A DNA stretch of 64,000 nt from Rhodanobacter sp. OK091 (GCF_900142825.1 NZ_FRCH01000001.1:1488001-1552000), one strand, 5' to 3'. Numbered from the stretch's first letter, positions 54,344-63,337 are shown. A program made the numbers and translations. Notes: generated from the sequence alone by a model not told the origin.

Positions 54344-55745
54344 CCAGACGGTCGAGCCGGGTGCGATTGAGCCGCTTCAGCTGCTTGCGCACCACCGCCG
54401 GATAATGCCGGGGACTTTCCAGCGCGTGATAGTCGGCCAGCCGCGTGGCGTGCCGTTTCAAGGCCACCCATTCGGCCTGGTGTTTCGCATGCAGCAGGCG
54501 ACCGGGGTCTTGCAGCACCAGGCCATTTTCCAGATCCAGCGCCCATGCGCGCGGATTGAGATTGTTGCCGGTCAACACTGCCACGTCGTCGTCGATGAAC
54601 AGGCCTTTCAGGTGATAGCTGTTGTCGCCATCACGCCACAGGTGGATGTTCAACTGACCGCTGTCGATCTGACGGCGATGATCACGTGCGAAACGGCGCA
54701 AGTTGTTTTCGTACAGATACGGCAGCAGACCGATCGTCTTGAACGGCTGCCCCGGCGGGATGTAGAAATCGTTGGCGGTCTTGTCGCCGATCATCAGGCT
54801 GATCTCGCAGCCACGACGCAACAGCTGGCCGAGCACGATACGCACGGGCCGCGGCAAGTTGAAATACGGCGTCAGCAGGATCACCCGCTCGCGCGTGCCC
54901 CGCAGCAATGCCAGCAAGGCATCGTTGAGCGAATTGTCGCTGCGGCCGAAGCCCAGCAGCGGCGTCACCGCCACGTCGCATGGCCCGAGTGTCTCGCCTG
55001 GCGGAATGTCGTAGCCGGCGCCTTGCAAGCCCTGGCGAAATTCGCGGATCGCCGGTTGCAACATCCGCGTCGTGGGTACCTCTGCCGCGTTCAACCGGGG
55101 TACCGCCCCGCTGCCGATGAAATGGCGCTGCACGAACGCAGCCATCGCATCGGCCAGGCCACGATGCCGCAGCAAGTGGTAGCGATCGAGCCGATAGCGT
55201 CCATGCCGCGCCAGATAGACATCGTTGAGGCTGGCACCGCTGTAGAGCACGGCATCGTCGATCACGAAACCCTTCAGGTGCAGCACACCGAACAGTTCGC
55301 GGTTCTGCACCGGCACGCCGTAGATGTCGACGCCGGGCCCCAGCCGCGCGGCGTACTCGCGGTACATGCCCGCATTGCCTTCGCTCTTCTGCTTGCCGAT
55401 CAGGCCGCGCTGCGCGCGGTGCCAGTCGACGAACACCGAAACCTGCAGCGACGGCTGCCGTGCCTTCGCCGCGTAGAGCGCATCGAGCACCTCGCGGCCA
55501 CCATCATCATCCTGCAGATACAACGTCACGATCACGATGCGGCGGGTCGCCTGCGCGATGAGTTGCAGCAGTTCGCGCCGGAACGCGGCCGGATCGGGCA
55601 GCACTTCGATGGCGCTGGCCGGCACCGCGAGGAACGACAGCGTATCCAGCGGGGATGCCTTCGGCTGGCGCCGGAACGGCAGCATGCGTCGTGCAAGGCG
55701 AGCGGGTGCGGAGATCAGGTTGTTCATGGGGCTGTCGTTGTGCAA
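54327..55745 (-). CDS. pssA: CDP-diacylglycerol-serine O-phosphatidyltransferase (phospholipase D type)
   Basis: Joins CDP-diacylglycerol and serine into phosphatidylserine, the precursor of phosphatidylethanolamine. It is 472 residues, the E. coli PssA type in the phospholipase D superfamily and not the multispan type. Two HKD-like motifs are visible: GVLHLKGFVIDDAVLYSGASLNDVY (about 175-200) and YHLKGLFIDDDVAVLTGNNLNPRAW (about 385-410). VDWHRAQRGLIG and DKTANDFYIPPG also match E. coli PssA. An alternative start lies six codons in (MNNLISAP). Its 3' end overlaps the GNAT gene. Confidence 0.95.
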   Translation of the reverse strand: MHNDSPMNNLISAPARLARRMLPFRRQPKASPLDTLSFLAVPASAIEVLPDPAAFRRELLQLIAQATRRIVIVTLYLQDDDGGREVLDALYAAKARQPSLQVSVFVDWHRAQRGLIGKQKSEGNAGMYREYAARLGPGVDIYGVPVQNRELFGVLHLKGFVIDDAVLYSGASLNDVYLARHGRYRLDRYHLLRHRGLADAMAAFVQRHFIGSGAVPRLNAAEVPTTRMLQPAIREFRQGLQGAGYDIPPGETLGPCDVAVTPLLGFGRSDNSLNDALLALLRGTRERVILLTPYFNLPRPVRIVLGQLLRRGCEISLMIGDKTANDFYIPPGQPFKTIGLLPYLYENNLRRFARDHRRQIDSGQLNIHLWRDGDNSYHLKGLFIDDDVAVLTGNNLNPRAWALDLENGLVLQDPGRLLHAKHQAEWVALKRHATRLADYHALESPRHYPAVVRKQLKRLNRTRLDRLVNRLL

Positions 55746-55814
55746 CAGCGCCCATCATCGCAAACCCGCACCGATGCGCCTACCGCCGTCGGCTGGATCG
55801 GCCGGCGCTGCCGC

Positions 55815-56222
55815 TCAGCCGCCGTGCACCGGGAAGGTCTGCGCATTGCCGGGCGCGCCATTCGGGTTGGCCGGAGGGTTCGGCGAGTGGGCGGCTGGAA
55901 TCTGGCGTGTGCCGCATTGGTAGGCACCCCACGGCTGCGAACCGTCGGCCGGTTCGGCCAGCGGCTTGATGGTATCGGCATGCATCTGTGCCGCCTGATT
56001 GCGCGCCAGCACTTCCAGTTCGTCGCGCACGGTGATGGTGTTGCGATCGACCGGGCCGACATGGTCCATCACCGACACGGTGACCTTGCCCAATTCACGA
56101 CAGCCGGACACATCGCCGCTCCACGCTGTCCGCACGTTTTTCGCGGCATCGTCCATGGTGATGCCCCAGTTGCAGGCGCTCAGCAACAGAACGGGGACGA
56201 GCAACAACAAAGTCTTGCGCAT
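55815..56222 (-). CDS. DUF4156 family lipoprotein
   Basis: A 135-residue protein with lipoprotein signal peptide MRKTLLLLVPVLLLSAC (lipobox LSAC). The mature part has SGCRELGKVTVSVMDHVG, whose GCxxLGxVxV pattern is the DUF4156 signature, then an Arg/Asn helix (ELEVLARNQAAQMHADTI) and a second cysteine in YQCGTRQIP, followed by a Pro/Asn-rich tail. Function is unknown. 32 further upstream codons are open but unconserved. It is convergent with nothing nearby and lies before the M16 peptidase in the same orientation. Confidence 0.82.
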   Translation of the reverse strand: MRKTLLLLVPVLLLSACNWGITMDDAAKNVRTAWSGDVSGCRELGKVTVSVMDHVGPVDRNTITVRDELEVLARNQAAQMHADTIKPLAEPADGSQPWGAYQCGTRQIPAAHSPNPPANPNGAPGNAQTFPVHGG

Positions 56223-56345
56223 GACTAGCTCCGCAGCGGTGACAAGGTCTGAGACAGACGGGCCGGGCCGTTGCCGACCCGGCCCCATCCTAACGCGAGG
56301 ACGCCAGCGCGTCCCCAATGAATCCGGAACGCGCTGCAGATCGAC

Positions 56346-59207
56346 TTACTTCACCGTCTTGCCGTCGGCGTCCAGCACCTGCACGTCGCCAAGTTTCAGC
56401 GCGCGGATCGGCGCTTCGATCTTCTGCAGGTCGCCGACGATCACCCAGGTCAGCTGGTCCGGATGGATCAGCTGTTTCGCTGCCGCCTGCACCGAGGCGT
56501 CGCTCTGCGTTTCGATGCGCGACTTCAAGGTCTGCACGTAATCATCGGGGCGGTTGTATTGCGCGATGCCCTGCAGCGCGCCCATCACCGCCCCGGTGGT
56601 CTGGTAGCTGCCCGGCATGCTGCGGACGTCGCCCACCTTGATCTTGCTGATCTCCTGCGCGGTCAGCGGCTTGTCGCCGATCACCTCTCTTGCTTCTTTC
56701 AGCATCTCGGCCACCGACGGCGCGGTCTTGTCGGTCTGCACGGGCGCGTACAGCAGGTACGGACGCTGACCCTTGGCATTGCTGAGGAAGCTGAAGGCGC
56801 CGTAGGCCCAGTGCTTGTCCTCGCGCAGATTCATGTTGAGACGCGAGGTGAAGGTGCCGCCGAAGGCACCGTTCATGGTCTGGATCTCCAGATGGTTCGG
56901 CGCTTCCGTCGACGGCGCCAGGCTGCCGGCGAGGATCAGGCTCTGCTGCGCACCCGGGCGGTCGACCAGATACACGCGCACCTGCTTCGGCGCAGCGACC
57001 TCGCCGATGTTCTTCCTGGGCAGCTTGCTGGACGGTGCCTTCCAGTGGCCGAACGCCGCATTCAACTGCGGGACGATCTTGTCCAGCGTGGTGTCGCCTG
57101 CTACCAGGATCTTCATGTTGTCGGGACGGATGAAGTCGGTCATGAACGCGCTCATATCGCCGGCCGTCAGCGATTTGATCGACGCCTCCGTACCCGAGCC
57201 GGTGAACGGGATCGCGTACGCATGACCCTTGCCGTACAGCAGCGGCGGCAGCGTGCGCAGTGCGATGCCGGTCGGCTGGCTCTTTTCCTGGGCGATGCCG
57301 GCCAGCCACTGGCCACGCAGCCGACTGATGTCGGTTTCGCGGAAGGCCGGGTTGCGCACGATGTCGGTGAATAGCTCGAGCGACGGTTTCAGCTGGTCGT
57401 TCAACGCGTTCAACGAGGCGTTGCAATAGTCCAGCCCGCATCCGGAGGCGATGATGGCACCCAGGCGCTGCTTGCGCTTGGCGATCTCGACCGAATCCAG
57501 ATCCTTGCTGCCCTCGTCGAGCATCGACATGGTGAAGCTGGAGGTACCCAGCTTGCGGCCCTGATCGGCCGCGTAACCGGCATCGAACAGCAACTGCAGT
57601 TGCACCGCCGGCACCGTATGCCGTTCGGCCAGGATCACCTCGACGCCGTTGTCGAGCTTGCCACGCTGCAGCGTGGGGAAGCTGAGATCGGGAAATGTGC
57701 TGACTTCGGGCACACCTTTGCTGCGGTCCACCTCACTAGCCACAGTCTTGTAGTCGCCCTTGGCCGACAGCACCGGCGCCGGCGCGCCGGTAGCCGTGGC
57801 ACGACCCGTGGCGCTCGCCATGTCGGCGGCTTCGACCTTGCCCGGCGCCACGGTCAAGGTGTAATCGCCACGGGCGATCCACTTGTTCGCCGCCGCGCTG
57901 ACGCTGGCCGGCGTGGCAGCCATGAACTCGCTGAAGTCCTTCAGGTACGCGCCCGGGTCGCCCTGATAAAGCTGACCCTCGGCCAGGATCGACGCCTGCG
58001 TGTTGACGTTCTCCAGCCCGCGCACGAACGAGGCGCGGGTTTCCGTCTTGACCCGCGCCAGCTCGTCCGCGCTGGGCCCGTCCTTGAGAAAACGCTGCCA
58101 CTCGTCGGCGATCGCGGCCTCGACCTGCTTCGGGTCGACACCCTTCTTCACGTCGACCTGCAGTTGGAACAGGCTGGCCAGTACGTGCTGCTCGACGCCG
58201 ACGGAAACGTCGTCGGCCAGCTTGTCCCGGTAGACCAGTCGCTGGTACAGGCGCGATGTCTTGCTGCCACCCAGCACCGCAGCGGCCAGCTCGAGCAGGT
58301 TCTCATCGAGGGTGCCGCGACCCGGAGCGTTCCACTCGCGATAGATCCGCGTCTGCGCCACGTTGTCGGTCATCGTGCCGCGGGTGGAAGCGTCGCGCGG
58401 CGCCACCCATGGCTGCGGCCGCGGCACCTGGGGGCCGGCGGCGATGTCGCCGAAGTACTTCAGCATCTTTGCCTTCGCCAGCGTCGGTGTGATGTCGCCG
58501 GACAGCACCACCACCGTATTGGCCGCGCCGTAATAGTCGCGGAACCATTGCTTGACGTCGCCCAGCGAGGCCGCGTTCAAATCGTCCATCGAGCCGATGG
58601 TGTCGTGGTGATACGGATGGTTGGCCGGGAAGGCCTCGGCCTGGATCAATTCACCGGTGCGGCCGTACGGCTGGTTCTCGTTCTGGCGCTTCTCGTTCTG
58701 CACCACGCCGCGCTGCTCGTCGAGTTGTGCCTGCCCGATCGCGCCGAGCAGATGGCCCATGCGGTCGGATTCCATCCACAGCGCCATGTCCAGTGCGGTG
58801 GTCGGCACGGTCTCGAAATAGTTGGTCCGGTCCAGCCAGGTGGTGCCGTTCTGGTCGGTGGCGCCGGCCAGTTCGAAAGGCTTGAAATATTCATCCTTGT
58901 GGTTCTCCGAGCCCTGGAACATCAGGTGCTCGAACAGGTGCGCAAAGCCAGTCTTGCCCTTCGGCTCATAGGACGAACCGACGTGATACCAGATGCTCAC
59001 CGCCACCACGGGCGCCTTGTGATCCTCATGCACCACCACGGTCAGGCCGTTCGGCAACACGAAGCGGTCGTAGGCGAGCTTGGGGATCTGTGGCGCGGCC
59101 GTGGTCGCCACCGCCGCTGCCATCTCGGGAGAGGCCAGTGCCAGCGGCGTACCACCGATAAGGGTCAGCAGGCCGGCAATGAGCAAGGCGAGCGGCTTCT
59201 TTGTCAC
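56346..59207 (-). CDS. Exported M16 family zinc peptidase (two-domain, insulinase-like)
   Basis: A 953-residue peptidase with signal peptide MTKKPLALLIAGLLTLIGGTPLALA. The N-terminal M16 half has the inverted zinc motif HLFEH (His90, Glu93, His94) and a third ligand region LDEQRGVVQNEKRQ. NTVVVLSGDITPTLAKAKML is the typical second subdomain. The C-terminal half is a second M16 pair whose zinc motif is lost (LGTSSFTMSMLDEG), so it is structural, as in pitrilysin-like and other two-domain members. The protein lies opposite a small exported peptide gene with a sigma-54 promoter. Its substrates are unknown. Confidence 0.95.
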   Translation of the reverse strand: MTKKPLALLIAGLLTLIGGTPLALASPEMAAAVATTAAPQIPKLAYDRFVLPNGLTVVVHEDHKAPVVAVSIWYHVGSSYEPKGKTGFAHLFEHLMFQGSENHKDEYFKPFELAGATDQNGTTWLDRTNYFETVPTTALDMALWMESDRMGHLLGAIGQAQLDEQRGVVQNEKRQNENQPYGRTGELIQAEAFPANHPYHHDTIGSMDDLNAASLGDVKQWFRDYYGAANTVVVLSGDITPTLAKAKMLKYFGDIAAGPQVPRPQPWVAPRDASTRGTMTDNVAQTRIYREWNAPGRGTLDENLLELAAAVLGGSKTSRLYQRLVYRDKLADDVSVGVEQHVLASLFQLQVDVKKGVDPKQVEAAIADEWQRFLKDGPSADELARVKTETRASFVRGLENVNTQASILAEGQLYQGDPGAYLKDFSEFMAATPASVSAAANKWIARGDYTLTVAPGKVEAADMASATGRATATGAPAPVLSAKGDYKTVASEVDRSKGVPEVSTFPDLSFPTLQRGKLDNGVEVILAERHTVPAVQLQLLFDAGYAADQGRKLGTSSFTMSMLDEGSKDLDSVEIAKRKQRLGAIIASGCGLDYCNASLNALNDQLKPSLELFTDIVRNPAFRETDISRLRGQWLAGIAQEKSQPTGIALRTLPPLLYGKGHAYAIPFTGSGTEASIKSLTAGDMSAFMTDFIRPDNMKILVAGDTTLDKIVPQLNAAFGHWKAPSSKLPRKNIGEVAAPKQVRVYLVDRPGAQQSLILAGSLAPSTEAPNHLEIQTMNGAFGGTFTSRLNMNLREDKHWAYGAFSFLSNAKGQRPYLLYAPVQTDKTAPSVAEMLKEAREVIGDKPLTAQEISKIKVGDVRSMPGSYQTTGAVMGALQGIAQYNRPDDYVQTLKSRIETQSDASVQAAAKQLIHPDQLTWVIVGDLQKIEAPIRALKLGDVQVLDADGKTVK

Positions 59208-59307
59208 GGTGAACCTCCTGTTTCACGGATGAATCCACGCAGGCTAACGGCGCCATCGAGTCGCCGCAAGGATTTGCGACATGGGAGGGAAGGTCGCGGC
59301 GCGGAGA

Positions 59308-59351
59308 TGTCCGGTTGTCCGCTGGCGCGCGGCCAGCTGTCCGCGGACAGC
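59308..59351. promoter_or_regulatory. Candidate enhancer-binding-protein site (palindrome)
   Basis: Three TGTCCG half-sites at 59308-59313, 59316-59321 and 59338-59343, the last inside a perfect 16-base palindrome GCTGTCCG|CGGACAGC (59336-59351). Its centre is about 100 bases upstream of the start predicted for the sigma-54 promoter below, the usual place for an upstream activating site. Confidence 0.6.
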
Positions 59352-59387
59352 GTTTTCGCCGCCCTGGCGATCATAAATAGACATGTA

Positions 59388-59400
59388 TATCAATTACTTA
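59388..59400 (+). promoter_or_regulatory. Candidate IHF binding site
   Basis: TATCAATTACTTA fits the IHF consensus WATCAANNNNTTR at every defined position. It lies between the palindrome and the sigma-54 promoter, about 50 bases before the predicted start, where IHF bends DNA at many sigma-54 promoters. Confidence 0.6.
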
Positions 59401-59416
59401 AAATAAATTCGAGGCT

Positions 59417-59431
59417 TGGCACAGGGCTTGC
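59417..59431 (+). promoter_or_regulatory. Sigma-54 (RpoN) -24/-12 promoter
   Basis: TGGCAC, five bases and TTGC: GG and GC lie at the exact canonical spacing. Transcription would begin near 59443, 35 bases before the start codon of the small exported peptide gene. Confidence 0.75.
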
Positions 59432-59477
59432 TCTATCTGGGCTACAGGGCTTTTTACCTTTCATCGGAGACATGATC

Positions 59478-59678
59478 ATGAAATTCGAGACATTGATGTT
59501 GCGCGGCCTGTTCATCGCCTGCTTGGCCGTCTGCGGCATGATCTTCGGCGCCATGGTGACGGCGACCCCCACCGCTCAGTTCACTGCCAGCAATCGCCTC
59601 AGCGCGATCCTGATGGCTGCACCGAGCAGTTGCGCCTTGCCGCCCGATGGCGTGGTCTGCCCGCAGCCGCGCGGTTGA
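59478..59678 (+). CDS. Small exported peptide under a sigma-54 promoter
   Basis: A 66-residue product. Residues 1-33 form a signal peptide or anchor ([18 protein letters not shown], then a hydrophobic stretch to ATPTA). A cut after TPTA would release about 33 residues with two cysteines eight residues apart ([14 protein letters not shown]), able to form one disulfide loop. GGAG lies eight bases before this ATG; an ATG six bases earlier is too close to it. I recognise no family. Three regulatory elements directly upstream (palindrome, IHF site, -24/-12) make this a real gene rather than a chance frame. It lies between the divergent M16 peptidase and trmL. Confidence 0.7.
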   Translation: MKFETLMLRGLFIACLAVCGMIFGAMVTATPTAQFTASNRLSAILMAAPSSCALPPDGVVCPQPRG

Positions 59679-59706
59679 GCGCCACCGCAACATTGCGCGG
59701 ACACGC

Positions 59707-59712
59707 GATAAT
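59707..59712 (+). promoter_or_regulatory. -10 box for a leaderless trmL transcript
   Basis: GATAAT followed by six bases and the ATG of trmL; no ribosome site. Confidence 0.45.
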
Positions 59713-59718
59713 GGCCGG

Positions 59719-60180
59719 ATGCTGCATGTCATCCTGTTCCGTCCCGAGATCCCGCCGAACACCGGCAATGTGATTCGCCTGTGCGCGAACACCGGCGCCG
59801 CGCTGCATCTGATCCGGCCGCTCGGCTTCGAACTCGATGACGCACGGTTACGCCGCGCCGGCCTGGATTACCACGAGTACGCCCGCGTCGCCGTGCATGA
59901 CGACCTGGCCAGTTGCCTCGGTGTGATCGGCACGCCACGCGTGTTCGCCTTCACCACCCGCGGTCGGGTCGCCCATGTCGATGCGCAATTTGCCGATGGT
60001 GACGCGTTGCTGTTCGGTTGCGAGACCGCCGGCCTGCCGGGCGATGTGCTGGAGACGATCCCCGCTTCACAGCGCCTGCGCCTGCCGATGCGCCCGGACA
60101 GCCGCAGCCTGAACCTGTCGAACACGGTCGCCGTGGCGGTTTACGAAGCCTGGCGCCAGCTCGGCTTTGCGGGCGCCTAG
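59719..60180 (+). CDS. trmL: tRNA (cytidine(34)-2'-O)-methyltransferase TrmL
   Basis: A SPOUT-class methyltransferase that 2'-O-methylates the wobble base of tRNA-Leu. It is 153 residues. The start [37 protein letters not shown] is diagnostic, and the trefoil knot carries [13 protein letters not shown] and [27 protein letters not shown] with the SAM and tRNA contacts. The upstream 24 codons in frame are unconserved. A -10 hexamer lies six bases before the ATG. Confidence 0.95.
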   Translation: MLHVILFRPEIPPNTGNVIRLCANTGAALHLIRPLGFELDDARLRRAGLDYHEYARVAVHDDLASCLGVIGTPRVFAFTTRGRVAHVDAQFADGDALLFGCETAGLPGDVLETIPASQRLRLPMRPDSRSLNLSNTVAVAVYEAWRQLGFAGA

Positions 60181-60193
60181 CAACGGCGCCGGC

Positions 60194-60199
60194 TACAAT
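60194..60199 (+). promoter_or_regulatory. -10 box for a leaderless ubiJ transcript
   Basis: TACAAT, then six bases and the ubiJ ATG; no ribosome site before the start. Confidence 0.5.
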
Positions 60200-60205
60200 C
60201 GCCGG

Positions 60206-60856
60206 ATGAATGCCGTCACTCCCAATGCCTGGTTGCCGCAACCGCTACGCAAGCTTGCCGGTCGCGCGCTGGAAACCGCGCTGAACCACACGCTCTCGCT
60301 GGATCCGGATACGCAGCAGCGACTGGCTGCACTGAATGGTCGCAGCGTGCAATTGCACCTGCGTGGCCCGGAAATCGCACTGGCGGTGACCGTCGAAGAC
60401 TCGCGTCTGAAGGTCGGACCGCCGCAGGACGACAGCCAGCTGCGCGTCGCCGCCACGCCGGGCAGCCTGCTGGCGATGATGTTTCGCGGCGACGACGACG
60501 GGATCGCACCGGGCAAAGTGGAGATCGCCGGTGATGCCGAATTGGCGCGACGATTGGAAAAACTGGCCAGCAAGTTCGCCCCGGATTTCGAGGAGGCGTT
60601 CGCGCGCACCTTCGGCGACGTGTTCGGCGTGCCGCTGGCGAAGGCGGTGCGCAAAGGCCTCGGCCACGCGCGCGAAACTGCCGCGCATCTCACCGAAGAC
60701 AGCGCCGACTGGCTGCGCGACGAAGCCCGCATTGCGCTGGCGCCGGGCGAGGTCGAAGGGTTTCTCGACGGGGTGGATGACCTGCGCGAACGCAGCGAGC
60801 GGCTGGAATCGCGTGTGCAGCGACTCGCCCGGCGCCTGCAGGGCGACGCCGCGTGA
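60206..60856 (+). CDS. ubiJ: Ubiquinone biosynthesis accessory factor UbiJ-like (SCP2 domain)
   Basis: A 216-residue protein with an N-terminal SCP2 lipid-binding domain: [51 protein letters not shown] and [22 protein letters not shown], then a helical C terminus ([19 protein letters not shown]). E. coli UbiJ gathers the aerobic ubiquinone enzymes and binds hydrophobic intermediates. The gene is directly followed by ubiB with a four-base overlap, as in many gammaproteobacteria. The start is the ATG after TACAAT and six bases; an ATG 39 bases upstream lies inside trmL. Confidence 0.9.
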   Translation: MNAVTPNAWLPQPLRKLAGRALETALNHTLSLDPDTQQRLAALNGRSVQLHLRGPEIALAVTVEDSRLKVGPPQDDSQLRVAATPGSLLAMMFRGDDDGIAPGKVEIAGDAELARRLEKLASKFAPDFEEAFARTFGDVFGVPLAKAVRKGLGHARETAAHLTEDSADWLRDEARIALAPGEVEGFLDGVDDLRERSERLESRVQRLARRLQGDAA

Positions 60857-62499
60857 CGCCGCTGAAAGTGGTGCCGCGACTGTTGCGGGTCGCTTCGGTA
60901 TTGCTGGCGTATCGCCTCGACGAACTGATCGACGCCACGCACTTGTATCGTCCGCTGAAGCTGCTGCGGCCACTGGTGGCGCGGCCCCGAATCGATATTC
61001 GCGACCTGTCGCGCGGCGAGCGCCTGCGCCACGCGCTGACCGAACTAGGGCCGATCTTCGTCAAGGCCGGCCAGGTGCTGTCGACCCGGCGCGACCTGAT
61101 ACCGCCTGATATCGCCGACGAACTGGCCTTGCTGCAGGACCAGGTCGCGCCGTTCCCAGGCAGCGAGGCGCGCCTGATCGTCGAACGCGAACTGAAGTCG
61201 CCGATTGGACGTCTATACGCCCTGTTCGATGAAACCCCGTTGGCCTCGGCCTCGATTGCCCAGGTCCACGCGGCGACGCTGCATGACGGGCGCGAGGTGG
61301 TGGTGAAGGTGCTGCGCCCGGGCATCGACACGCAGATCGCGCGCGACGTGAAACTGCTGCGCTCGCTCGGCGAACTGGCCCAGCGCTGGCATCCCAACGC
61401 CGACAAGATCCGTCCGCTGGATGTCGTGGCCGAAGTCGAGAAGATGCTGGAGAACGAGCTGGACCTGCAGCGCGAAGGCGCCAGCGCCAGCCTGCTCAAG
61501 CGCAACTTCGACAGCGGCGTGGACTTGTACGTGCCAGCCGTGCACTGGGAACTGACGGCACAGCGCGTGCTGACGCTGGAGCGCGTGCACGGCATCAGCA
61601 GCGACGACATCGCTGCGATCGACGCAGCCGGCCTCGACCGCAAGGCGCTCGCCGCCAAGGGCGTGCGGGTGTTCTACGAGCAGGTGTTCCGTGACAACTT
61701 CTTCCACGCCGACGCGCACCCCGGCAATATCTGGGTCGACCCGACGCGCACCGGCGAACCGCGTTTCATTGCGCTGGATTTCGGCATCATGGGTTCGCTG
61801 CCGGAGGCCGACCAGTACTGGCTGGCGCAGAACTTCATCGCACTGTTCGAACGCGACTACGCACGCATCGCGCAGTTGCATGTCGCCGCCGGGTGGATGC
61901 CTGCCGACGTGCGGCTGGACGAGCTCGAGGCCGCGGTGCGCACCGTGTGCGAACCGTACTTCACCCGCCCGCTGTCGCAGATCTCGCTGGCCGAACTGGT
62001 GGTGAAGCTGTTCCAGACCGCACGCCGATTCGAGCTGACCCTGCAGCCGCAGCTGATCCTGCTGCAGAAGACCTTGCTCAACATCGAGGGCGTCGGGCGC
62101 ATGCTCGATCCGGAGATCGACATCTGGGCAGTGGCACATCCCGTGCTCAAGCGCATCCTGCGCGAGCGTTACAGCCCGCTGCGCACCTTGCGTGACGTGC
62201 GCAAGCGCCTGCCCGAATGGCTGCACAACGCGCCGCAATTCCCCGAACTGGTACGCGATGCGTTGCGCCAGATCGCGCGCGGCGAACAGCGCAGCGTGAG
62301 CGATCCGCTCGCACTTCAAATGAGTCGGGACAACGCACAGCGCCAGCACCGGCTGCTTGCCTGCAGCCTGCTCGGTGCAGCGCTGCTGATCGCCGCCACA
62401 TTGCTGTGGACGCTGACCCCGCAGCACGGCATCTGGCCGCCTTTGTGTGCGGCGATCGCCGGCGCGCTGGCCTTCGCGGTCGGCTGGCCGCGCCGCTGA
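60853..62499 (+). CDS. ubiB: Ubiquinone biosynthesis ATPase/kinase-like UbiB
   Basis: A 548-residue atypical kinase-like ATPase that assists coenzyme Q synthesis and lipid handling at the inner membrane. It begins with GTG in an overlap with ubiJ. The diagnostic KxGQ motif is [17 protein letters not shown] (K71-Q74), [13 protein letters not shown] replaces the protein-kinase glycine-rich loop, and [19 protein letters not shown] plus LDFGIMGSL hold the catalytic and metal residues. Two hydrophobic spans close the protein ([19 protein letters not shown] and [15 protein letters not shown]). Confidence 0.97.
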   Translation: MTPLKVVPRLLRVASVLLAYRLDELIDATHLYRPLKLLRPLVARPRIDIRDLSRGERLRHALTELGPIFVKAGQVLSTRRDLIPPDIADELALLQDQVAPFPGSEARLIVERELKSPIGRLYALFDETPLASASIAQVHAATLHDGREVVVKVLRPGIDTQIARDVKLLRSLGELAQRWHPNADKIRPLDVVAEVEKMLENELDLQREGASASLLKRNFDSGVDLYVPAVHWELTAQRVLTLERVHGISSDDIAAIDAAGLDRKALAAKGVRVFYEQVFRDNFFHADAHPGNIWVDPTRTGEPRFIALDFGIMGSLPEADQYWLAQNFIALFERDYARIAQLHVAAGWMPADVRLDELEAAVRTVCEPYFTRPLSQISLAELVVKLFQTARRFELTLQPQLILLQKTLLNIEGVGRMLDPEIDIWAVAHPVLKRILRERYSPLRTLRDVRKRLPEWLHNAPQFPELVRDALRQIARGEQRSVSDPLALQMSRDNAQRQHRLLACSLLGAALLIAATLLWTLTPQHGIWPPLCAAIAGALAFAVGWPRR

Positions 62500-62521
62500 T
62501 CACCGTCTTTGAACAATACGC

Positions 62522-63214
62522 ATGCTTGAAATTCTCCACCAGGACGACGCGCTGATCGCAGTGAACAAGCCGGCGGGCCTCGCCGTGCATCGCTCGAAGA
62601 TGGTCGGCAATACCGAGGAATTCCTGATCGACCAGCTGCGCGAACAGATCGGCGACAGCGTGTATCTGGCGCACCGGCTCGATCGCGCCACCAGCGGCGT
62701 GCTGCTGGTGGCGCGCAGCAAAGAGGTCGCCGCCGCGCTGGGCGAGCAGTTCATGGGTCGCGCGGTGCGCAAGCAATACCTGGTGGTCGTACGCGGCTGG
62801 CCCGACCCGCTGGAAGACGTGATCGACTACCCACTGCCCGGCTCGCGCGAAACCGGCCCGCGCCGCGAAGCGCGCACGCATTACCAGCGGCTGGCCACGA
62901 TCGAGGTACCGATCGAGCTCGGCCGTTATCCGCAGCAGCGCTACGCGCTGGTGCAGGCCGAGCCCGAGAGCGGCCGCTTCCGCCAAATCCGCAAGCACCT
63001 GGCGCACATCCACCACCCGGTCATCGGCGACTGTCAGCATGGCCGTGGTGATCACAACCGGCTGTACAAGCAGCACTTCGGCTGTCACCGCATGCTGCTG
63101 CATGCGTGGCGGTTGCGCTTTGCGCATCCGCTCAACGGCGCCGTGATGGAGGTTGAGGCTCCGCTGGACGTGGCCTACGCCGGGCTGCTTCAACGCTTCG
63201 GCTGGACCTTTTGA
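62522..63214 (+). CDS. truC: RluA-family pseudouridine synthase, TruC-like
   Basis: A 230-residue enzyme that isomerises a uridine in RNA. The catalytic Asp54 is in LAHRLDRATSGVLLVARS, LIAVNKPAGLAVHRS is motif I, and ESGRFRQIRKHLAHIHHPVIGDCQHGRGDHN the downstream signature. Size and these blocks fit TruC, which modifies U65 of tRNA-Ile and tRNA-Asp in E. coli. RluA or RluC homologues are less likely because there is no S4 domain. It follows ubiB by 22 bases. Confidence 0.93.
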   Translation: MLEILHQDDALIAVNKPAGLAVHRSKMVGNTEEFLIDQLREQIGDSVYLAHRLDRATSGVLLVARSKEVAAALGEQFMGRAVRKQYLVVVRGWPDPLEDVIDYPLPGSRETGPRREARTHYQRLATIEVPIELGRYPQQRYALVQAEPESGRFRQIRKHLAHIHHPVIGDCQHGRGDHNRLYKQHFGCHRMLLHAWRLRFAHPLNGAVMEVEAPLDVAYAGLLQRFGWTF

Positions 63215-63228
63215 GGAGCGAGTGATGG

Positions 63229-63301
63229 AGCGAGGAGTGAGAAACGAGTGGAAAAGCAATCCGTGCCGCTTTTGACTTTCTCTCGTTTCTCACTCCTCGC
63301 T
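63229..63301. repeat. Perfect 20-base inverted repeat between truC and arfB
   Basis: Arms AGCGAGGAGTGAGAAACGAG (63229-63248) and CTCGTTTCTCACTCCTCGCT (63282-63301), with a 33-base spacer. The flanks carry further imperfect copies of the same motif (GAGGAGCGAGTGATGG to the left, TACTCACTTCTCGC to the right). Purine-rich GAGTGAGAAACGAG elements are frequent between genes in Xanthomonadales (from memory). Confidence 0.8.
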
Positions 63302-63324
63302 TCACCTACTCACTTCTCGCCCTC

Positions 63325-63330
63325 TACACT
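63325..63330 (+). promoter_or_regulatory. -10-like box before arfB
   Basis: TACACT followed by seven bases and the arfB ATG; no ribosome site is visible, so the message may be leaderless. Confidence 0.4.
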
Positions 63331-63337
63331 GGCCCAC

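Noticed and set aside
54183..56228. A 681-codon open frame on the plus strand
   Set aside because: Antisense of pssA and the DUF4156 lipoprotein.
57600..59471. Long plus-strand frame that runs into the small peptide gene
   Set aside because: Antisense of the M16 peptidase; only the last 66 codons, which have their own ribosome site and promoter, are kept as a gene.
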